Shown one piece after another: positions 51,844-56,538 of a DNA stretch of 56,538 nt (the first letter of the stretch is position 1; the number at the start of each line of letters is the position of its first letter). Under the pieces are notes generated by a model that did no database searches, was not told the DNA's origin, and saw only the letters and a program-made list of their open reading frames with translations. The translations under genes were made by a program, and so were the position numbers. Where the stretch lies: contig JAFUBX010000007.1 of the NCBI GenBank assembly GCA_017459985.1, positions 1 to 56,538 on the forward strand. The letters run 5' to 3'. Source of the stretch: Parasporobacterium sp. (GTDB lineage: Bacteria; Bacillota; Clostridia; Lachnospirales; Lachnospiraceae).

Positions 51844-52998
51844 TCAGTTTTTACTTCTGCCATCGTTCAGTTCCTCATCATATTCCCCATACTCACAACC
51901 GATATGGGTCGCTTCCATATCATCAACCAGCACAAGTTCTCCATGGTGTTTGTCATAGATCCTGATTCGTCCGGTTCCATTCCCGCCATTCCATAGCCGG
52001 TTATGAAGCTTCCTGCCATCCGGCGCTTCGTAATTTACAAACAGCATATCTTTTTTATTGCAGGATACCCTGGTTTCCATGACTGCATGAATGCTTTCCT
52101 GGCGCACATACCATTCCACCGTTTCTTCCTTTTCTTCAAAAGAGAAATCCGTCTTTACATTCAGCCAGAAATGGGAGAAATTAAAATCATATTCTTTGCC
52201 TTCGTAGTAAAAGGCGCCCAAAAGTCTCCGGTTCAGGGGGACAAAATAGATTTTCGGCCTGCCTCCGCCTATGTCGAAGACACTGTTCTCCAGTTTCTTC
52301 CCCGACAGTTTGCTGGTCAGGCAGTTCGATGACAGCCATACCCATGGGCTGGTAAAGTCCCTGCCCCAGTTTTTGTCTGCATAACCATAACTGTTTTCCG
52401 GTGTTACGATATATTTTTCTTTATTACAGAGGATTGTACCTTTGTAAGCGGTTTTCATTCCTTCTGCATGCCAGTACATGGCAAATGCCTCGGCGTCCCG
52501 CAATGGTTTACTGGCACCATATCCCACATTAAATGCAATCTGCTTATCCACCTCCAGGTCCCAGGAAATACTGCCGTTATCACACATCCACTCCGGATGC
52601 AGCTGTGCTTCGGATACCGTAATGCTGCCCTGAATACGAGTTTCACTTGCCAGACAATCATCTGTCTCTATCCTGTACGGAACCTCCGGATTCACAGAAA
52701 CATCTTTCCACGCAAAAAAGCGGTGCAGCTGCAAATGGTTTTCCCCCCAGCACCCAGCCTTTACCATCAGGTAGGATGGCCTTTTCCCTGTCCTGCGGTT
52801 TTCTTCCAGCTGCCCAAAGACCGGCATTTCCTCTGCCAGTGCCGGATTACACAGATAATATTCAAAGAAAAACGGTGTTTCCTCTCCTGTCCGCTCATTC
52901 CGCGCAGTCAGAGAATGCCACCACCAGTCATATCCCTGATGGCTGAGTGGTCCGTGTAACATGCAGGAGTCCCTGCTGATATCATGATGATGAAACAT
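51844..52998 (-). CDS. Tocopherol-cyclase-like lipocalin-fold protein
   Basis: 384 residues with no signal peptide. The segment GYADKNWGRDFTSPWVWLSSN matches, by recollection, the core signature of the tocopherol cyclase/CrtC-like family, whose two beta-barrel domains bind hydrophobic ligands. A WWWHSL start and a GGGRPKIYFVPLNRR segment also fit. Tocopherol synthesis is not expected here, so it probably binds or modifies another isoprenoid or lipid. It follows the iron-sulfur flavoprotein-like gene by 42 bp. Confidence 0.65.
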   Translation of the reverse strand: MFHHHDISRDSCMLHGPLSHQGYDWWWHSLTARNERTGEETPFFFEYYLCNPALAEEMPVFGQLEENRRTGKRPSYLMVKAGCWGENHLQLHRFFAWKDVSVNPEVPYRIETDDCLASETRIQGSITVSEAQLHPEWMCDNGSISWDLEVDKQIAFNVGYGASKPLRDAEAFAMYWHAEGMKTAYKGTILCNKEKYIVTPENSYGYADKNWGRDFTSPWVWLSSNCLTSKLSGKKLENSVFDIGGGRPKIYFVPLNRRLLGAFYYEGKEYDFNFSHFWLNVKTDFSFEEKEETVEWYVRQESIHAVMETRVSCNKKDMLFVNYEAPDGRKLHNRLWNGGNGTGRIRIYDKHHGELVLVDDMEATHIGCEYGEYDEELNDGRSKN

Positions 52999-53040
52999 AT
53001 CAATCTCTTTCTTTTTGCCGCCTGCCTAAAAGACGGCCTT

Positions 53041-53700
53041 TCACTTTGTATTTGCTGCCTTCGATTCGGTTATCAAAGCCGCTCCAAGTTCATATGCCTT
53101 TTGGCATTCCTTCGGGAAAACCGTCTCATGGCGTCTTCGCTTTGCCTCCGGATCGAAGATCGACCAATCCCAGTCCATCCTGGAATAGTCCTTCAACTGT
53201 AAGGTCTCGCCGCTGACAAAAACTTCCGTCGGTCCGACAAACCGGCTCAGTGTCTGCTGGTAATTCTGCAAAAGAGGCTGATAGCCATAATCCGGCGCAT
53301 TGCTGGTCATGAGCAAAAGCACGGGAAGCACATTCTGATTGCAGCATGGCGTTTCCGCATTATAGGTCAGATTCTGAAAGATCAGCCGCTCATACAATGC
53401 CCGGAATGATGCTGTCAGCTCTCCAAGATAATTAGGCGATCCGATAATAAGGCCATCTGCCTCTCTGATGGCATCCAACACAGGGGTCAGTCCATCTTTG
53501 CATATACAGTGTCCCTTAAACTTCTCCTTCTTACATCCAAAGCAGGAGATGCAGCCGGTGTATTTCTCCAATCGGAACAAATCAAACTTCTGAACACTTG
53601 CTCCCTGCGACTCTGCTCCTTTTATTGCTTCATTGATCAGCGTATCCGTGTTCCAGCCTTTTCTCGGTCCCGCATTGACCGCTATGATCTTTTTGCTCAT
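53041..53700 (-). CDS. Flavodoxin-fold iron-sulfur flavoprotein-like reductase
   Basis: 219 residues from the ATG at 53700; the ATG two codons earlier is too close to GGGAG. NADPH-dependent FMN reductase fold with the start KKIIAVNAGPRKGWNTDTL and a Cys cluster C50-x2-C53-x2-C56 then C65-x-C67, like iron-sulfur flavoproteins. SPNYLGELTASFRALYERL is the flavin-side segment. Probable role: reduction of oxygen species or small acceptors, controlled by the adjacent MarR protein. Confidence 0.88.
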   Translation of the reverse strand: MSKKIIAVNAGPRKGWNTDTLINEAIKGAESQGASVQKFDLFRLEKYTGCISCFGCKKEKFKGHCICKDGLTPVLDAIREADGLIIGSPNYLGELTASFRALYERLIFQNLTYNAETPCCNQNVLPVLLLMTSNAPDYGYQPLLQNYQQTLSRFVGPTEVFVSGETLQLKDYSRMDWDWSIFDPEAKRRRHETVFPKECQKAYELGAALITESKAANTK

Positions 53701-53728
53701 ACGCATTCTCCCTTCTATATCAGGTACC

Positions 53729-54214
53729 CTACACGTTGGATTTGATGGTATCCTTTAGTGTTACTGTTTCCATGTTGGCAAGCAGGTGGTTCAAAAGTTC
53801 ACGGAGCACCAGAAGGTCCTCCTGCGGCAGAGGTAAACAATTCTGAATCTCCCCCGGCACGCTTTTTGCTTTTTCTTTCAGATCCCGGCCCTCCTGCGTC
53901 AGCGTAACATATAGTTTTCGTACATTTCCGTCCGGCTTGATCCTGTTTATAAGTCCTGATCTCTCCATCCTTTTCAGAAGAGGTGCAAGCGTCCCTGAAT
54001 CAAGATAGACTTTCCTTCCAAGCTGCCCCTCCGTCATGCCACCGTGTTCCCAAAGCACCATCATTACAAGATACTGAGTATAGGTCAGATTTAACGCTTC
54101 AAGAGGTTTTCTATACTGCCTGACTACTTCTTTTGCACAGGCATAGAGTGGGAAACAGAACTGATCTTCAAGGCGCGGGACTTCATCAAGCCGTATTATT
54201 TTTGTATCAGTCAT
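53729..54214 (-). CDS. MarR-family regulator, OhrR type
   Basis: 161 residues from the ATG at 54214 (CGGAG upstream). A winged helix lies in the middle (LTYTQYLVMMVLWEHGG to TLAPLLKRMERSGLI). C20 in EDQFCFPLYA matches the peroxide-sensing cysteine of OhrR. It probably represses the flavoprotein gene 28 bp downstream until oxidised. Confidence 0.9.
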   Translation of the reverse strand: MTDTKIIRLDEVPRLEDQFCFPLYACAKEVVRQYRKPLEALNLTYTQYLVMMVLWEHGGMTEGQLGRKVYLDSGTLAPLLKRMERSGLINRIKPDGNVRKLYVTLTQEGRDLKEKAKSVPGEIQNCLPLPQEDLLVLRELLNHLLANMETVTLKDTIKSNV

Positions 54215-54245
54215 TCCATTACTCCGAATTATGTTACTTTTTTGC

Positions 54246-54279
54246 AAAAAGGCTGGCGTGCATTACCGCAGCGTCAGCC
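54246..54279 (-). terminator. Terminator after PPOX-fold gene
   Basis: GGCTG...CAGCC stem (54251-54258 with 54272-54279, one G-T pair), followed on the minus strand by five T residues. It separates the PPOX/ferritin pair from the MarR gene. Confidence 0.7.
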
Positions 54280-54293
54280 TTGTCATTATTGTT

Positions 54294-54356
54294 TTACTTT
54301 TCTGCCGGCTCCCATTTGCACCTGATCGGTGAAACGATGGAACCTTCCTTCTTCAT
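54294..54356 (-). CDS. Possible 20-residue peptide ORF
   Basis: Directly after the PPOX-fold stop codon, AAGGAGG lies six bases before an ATG that opens a 20-codon frame (MKKEGSIVSPIRCKWEPAEK) ending before the terminator. The ribosome binding site is as good as that of any real gene here. It could be a small protein or the remnant of a longer one. Confidence 0.4.
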   Translation of the reverse strand: MKKEGSIVSPIRCKWEPAEK

Positions 54357-54367
54357 GGCTGGCCTCC

Positions 54368-54769
54368 TTAGAATGTGACTGTTTCCGGTTCCTCTGTAAA
54401 GGAACTGAATGTTGCCACAGCACTCTTAAAATAGAGCATCTGCATGTTGTCATCATCTGCACTGTACATCGCTTTCAGAGAAGGCATCTTTTCGAGCATG
54501 GCGACTTTTACATCATGGCTGTCATCATTCACAAGCTCGCCTGCGATGCGTACCCATTTTCCACCTTTGAATGCGCAGATCTCAACCTTCGGGTTTGCCG
54601 CGATCTGTTTCGAAACAGGCTTTACCTTGCCGGTCTGTATGTACAGTTTTCCATCATAAAGAAGTGCCGTACCGAATGCCCGGACTCTCGGCTGATCGCC
54701 TTCTACAGTTGCCAGATAATAGGTGTTTGCCTCATCCAAAAACTGATAAACTTTCTCAATTCCACTCAT
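54368..54769 (-). CDS. Pyridoxamine 5'-phosphate oxidase-fold flavoprotein
   Basis: 133 residues of the small split-barrel family, matching YYLATVEGDQPRVRAFGTALLYDGKLYI and VEICAFKGGKWVRIAGELV. These proteins bind FMN or F420 and reduce small substrates; they do not make pyridoxal phosphate. It lies 18 bp after the ferritin-like gene. Confidence 0.9.
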   Translation of the reverse strand: MSGIEKVYQFLDEANTYYLATVEGDQPRVRAFGTALLYDGKLYIQTGKVKPVSKQIAANPKVEICAFKGGKWVRIAGELVNDDSHDVKVAMLEKMPSLKAMYSADDDNMQMLYFKSAVATFSSFTEEPETVTF

Positions 54770-54787
54770 AGCAATACCTCCTGTTCA

Positions 54788-55249
54788 TTAACCCAGTTGC
54801 TCGATCAGATAGTTTTCATAGCCGATCTTTTCAATAATGCCCATATGCTGTGCTACCCATGTTCTATGCTCTGCCTCGCATTCTACGAAGCTTTCCACCA
54901 ACTTTCTGGTAATGGAGTCATCCGTCAGAGAGGCCGCGATTTTCTCAAGTTCCTCAACGCCTTTGTACTCTTTGAAACCATCATCCCAGTCTTTCAGGAG
55001 ATCTTTGATCTCACAGAAAATCGGCTGCTCGGTGTATCCGATCACAGGCTGGCCACCGAGTTCAACAACCCTTTTCGTGCAGTTTCTTGCTTCTTCCAGC
55101 TCCTCGTCTCCTTCTTCCTTGCAGCGGTCTGCGAACTTTCCGAAGCCCTGTGCACGGAAAGTCGCTTCATGGATGTAGTCTGCCTGTGAGCTGGAATACC
55201 ATGCAATTGCATAATCATTGAGCATTTTAATCTTTTCATCGAATGTCAT
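54788..55249 (-). CDS. Bacterioferritin-like four-helix protein
   Basis: 153 residues from the ATG at 55249 (GGAGGT upstream). Ferritin-like helices are recognisable: EATFRAQGFGKFAD, EEARNCTKRVVELGG and the C-terminal ECEAEHRTWVAQH. The usual E-x2-H is altered to EEAR in the second helix, so the di-iron site may be modified or lost. Likely iron handling or oxidative-stress protection. Confidence 0.82.
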   Translation of the reverse strand: MTFDEKIKMLNDYAIAWYSSSQADYIHEATFRAQGFGKFADRCKEEGDEELEEARNCTKRVVELGGQPVIGYTEQPIFCEIKDLLKDWDDGFKEYKGVEELEKIAASLTDDSITRKLVESFVECEAEHRTWVAQHMGIIEKIGYENYLIEQLG

Positions 55250-55405
55250 AGAAACAAACCTCCAAATCTTATTTGTGGCTTTTCGCCGTTTGCTTGTTGC
55301 GCACAACTATATGCTAACAGAAGGTCTGCTACAGGTCACGTTATAATCCTTTCCGTTTATAATGCCGCTTTACAAATCGATGAAATTATAAAGTTTTGAT
55401 GCTGC

Positions 55406-55957
55406 TCATTTACAAAGATAGGGTTTCAGCGCCTCCGGAATGCTTCTCTCCATAAGATCCGCGATTTCTTTATAGGAGTATTCCGAATGCTCTGTCAGCC
55501 AGTCATAGAGAAGCTGATTCGTCCCATAACAATATATTTTTACAATAGCAGACAAGTCTCTCGGACATTTCTTGCCGCCTAGTTTCTTTGTTATCTCATT
55601 TTCAATGAACTGTATGTTCATATCAGACATCTGAAACAGAAACGAATCTCTTCCACTTGTGTGATTCAGTGCATTCACCATGAACTTCCGGTTCTCATCA
55701 TAAAAACGCATTCCATCCAAAAGGGTGTCTTTCCATAGGTAGCCCTTTTCACCGATTTTCCCTATCAGTTCGCCGGCCTGTCTGGCATAGATCCATGCAA
55801 TCATATCGTACTTATCCTTGAAATAACGATAAAAAGTGGGCTGTGTCACCTCACAGTTCTCCACAATATTTGCGATGGTTATCTTGTTTATCGGCATCTT
55901 CTCTGCCAATTCCAGAAAGGAATCTGCCAGAAGTTCCTTCGTCGTTTTTTTCTTCAT
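55406..55957 (-). CDS. TetR-family transcriptional regulator
   Basis: 183 residues with a TetR helix-turn-helix (about 5-50: ITIANIVENCEVTQPTFYRYFKDK) and a C-terminal domain of the DhaS/TetR_C type with FYDENRKFMVNAL. It lies upstream of the ferritin-like and PPOX genes on the same strand and may control them. Confidence 0.92.
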   Translation of the reverse strand: MKKKTTKELLADSFLELAEKMPINKITIANIVENCEVTQPTFYRYFKDKYDMIAWIYARQAGELIGKIGEKGYLWKDTLLDGMRFYDENRKFMVNALNHTSGRDSFLFQMSDMNIQFIENEITKKLGGKKCPRDLSAIVKIYCYGTNQLLYDWLTEHSEYSYKEIADLMERSIPEALKPYLCK

Positions 55958-55989
55958 TTTATGATATTCCTGTTTATTGTTCCGTCATG

Positions 55990-56211
55990 TCAGTGATTCT
56001 TATGCCGAATCCATTCCTGTATCTGACAGATGATCTCATCCTTGTCAATCCCCGCCCGGGCACTCAATTCCCCAATTGTCGCATTTCGCAGGAACAGTTT
56101 CCCGACAGGCGTTTTCAGAATCCGGAATTTACTTTCCGTCTTCACAGCTTCATCCAGGATCCAGGGATATTGCGTCAATATGTCGTTTAATTTTGTATCT
56201 TTTGTAAGCAT
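55990..56211 (-). CDS. DUF1858-like small protein
   Basis: 73 residues resembling the short N-terminal helical module (DUF1858 type) of hemerythrin-like and ScdA-related proteins: LNDILTQYPWILD, FRILKTPVGKLFLRNATIGELSARAGID. As a stand-alone protein it may assist iron-sulfur or nitric-oxide stress repair; that is inference. GAAGG lies upstream of the ATG. Confidence 0.7.
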   Translation of the reverse strand: MLTKDTKLNDILTQYPWILDEAVKTESKFRILKTPVGKLFLRNATIGELSARAGIDKDEIICQIQEWIRHKNH

Positions 56212-56274
56212 TATGAATATAACCTTCTATGTGTTCCACCCATCCCATCCAAGATTTTCCACCATATATGAAAT

Positions 56275-56538
56275 GTCATGCGTTTTTCGAAGTTTTCATT
56301 TTCCGCATGACTTTTTCTGTCGGAATGTCATGTGTTTTTCGAAGTTTTCATTTTCCACATGACTTTTTCTGTCGGAATGTCATGCGTTTTTTCAAGTTTT
56401 CATTTTCCGCATGACTTTTTCTGTCGAAATGTCATGCGTTTTTTCAAGTTTTCATTTTCCGCATGACTTTTTCTGTCGAAATGTCATGCGTTTTTTCAAG
56501 TTTTCATTTTCCGCATGACTTTTTCTGTCGAAATGTCA
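56275..56538. repeat. 52-bp tandem palindromic repeats, cut by window end
   Basis: Units begin at 56275, 56327, 56379, 56431, 56483 and 56535, exactly 52 bp apart. Each carries GTCATGCG (GTCATGTG in one unit) and, about 30 bp on, CGCATGAC, which can pair as an 8-bp stem. The last three units are nearly identical, the first two slightly diverged. Related copies lie at 46014-46100. No gene is seen in 56212-56538. Confidence 0.93.

Overview
The window looks like a chromosomal segment of a gut-type anaerobic Bacillota, class Clostridia, plausibly Lachnospiraceae or a relative. This rests on strong AGGAGG ribosome binding sites, GC near 50%, Clostridia-style ETF and acyl-CoA dehydrogenase genes, and several families of short palindromic intergenic repeats. 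No rRNA, tRNA, phage module, insertion sequence or cas gene was recognised.

Region 1 (1-34 kb) is a large CoA-dependent catabolic locus. On the plus strand are a uroporphyrinogen-decarboxylase (URO-D) superfamily gene, a LysR regulator, and an 809-residue protein that fuses a lid-less acyl-adenylate domain to a GAF-like region and a LuxR-type DNA-binding domain. Two long minus-strand gene trains face them. Train A (15.0 to 5.3 kb) encodes TRAP transporter 1 (separate P, Q and M genes), a PhlG/phloretin-hydrolase-like protein, a URO-D protein, TRAP transporter 2 (P plus a fused QM), a metallo-beta-lactamase-fold hydrolase and another URO-D protein. Train B (32.7 to 15.1 kb) encodes a double-hotdog dehydratase, acyl-CoA dehydrogenase, ETF beta and alpha, a fused pair of type III CoA-transferases, a split pair of the same two CoA-transferases, a second dehydratase, a MATE exporter, a sugar-type ABC importer, an aldo/keto reductase and a broken URO-D gene. 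Both trains begin with nearly the same 17-bp palindromic site (core ACCC-N4-GGGT), so they are probably co-regulated, possibly by the LuxR fusion protein. An iron-sulfur flavoprotein-like gene follows under its own promoter. The inferred logic is uptake of a carboxylate, CoA transfer, hydration or dehydration, and ETF-linked oxidation or reduction. The substrate is unknown; a plant phenolic is one guess.

Region 2 (34-46 kb) is mostly household or accessory genes: a MOSC protein, a small XRE regulator with a Ser/Thr/Lys-rich linker, a strongly expressed 69-residue protein, pgeF, a putP-type symporter operon with a divergent TetR gene, an OmpR-type two-component pair, a radical SAM protein and a membrane protein.

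Region 3 (46-56.5 kb) holds a 61-bp-period palindromic repeat array, a zinc-ribbon gene divergent from a LysR gene, an esterase and M20 hydrolase pair, a nitroreductase, a tocopherol-cyclase-like protein, and a redox group (iron-sulfur flavoprotein-like, OhrR-type MarR, PPOX-fold, bacterioferritin-like, TetR and DUF1858-like proteins). It ends in a 52-bp-period tandem array that runs off the window.
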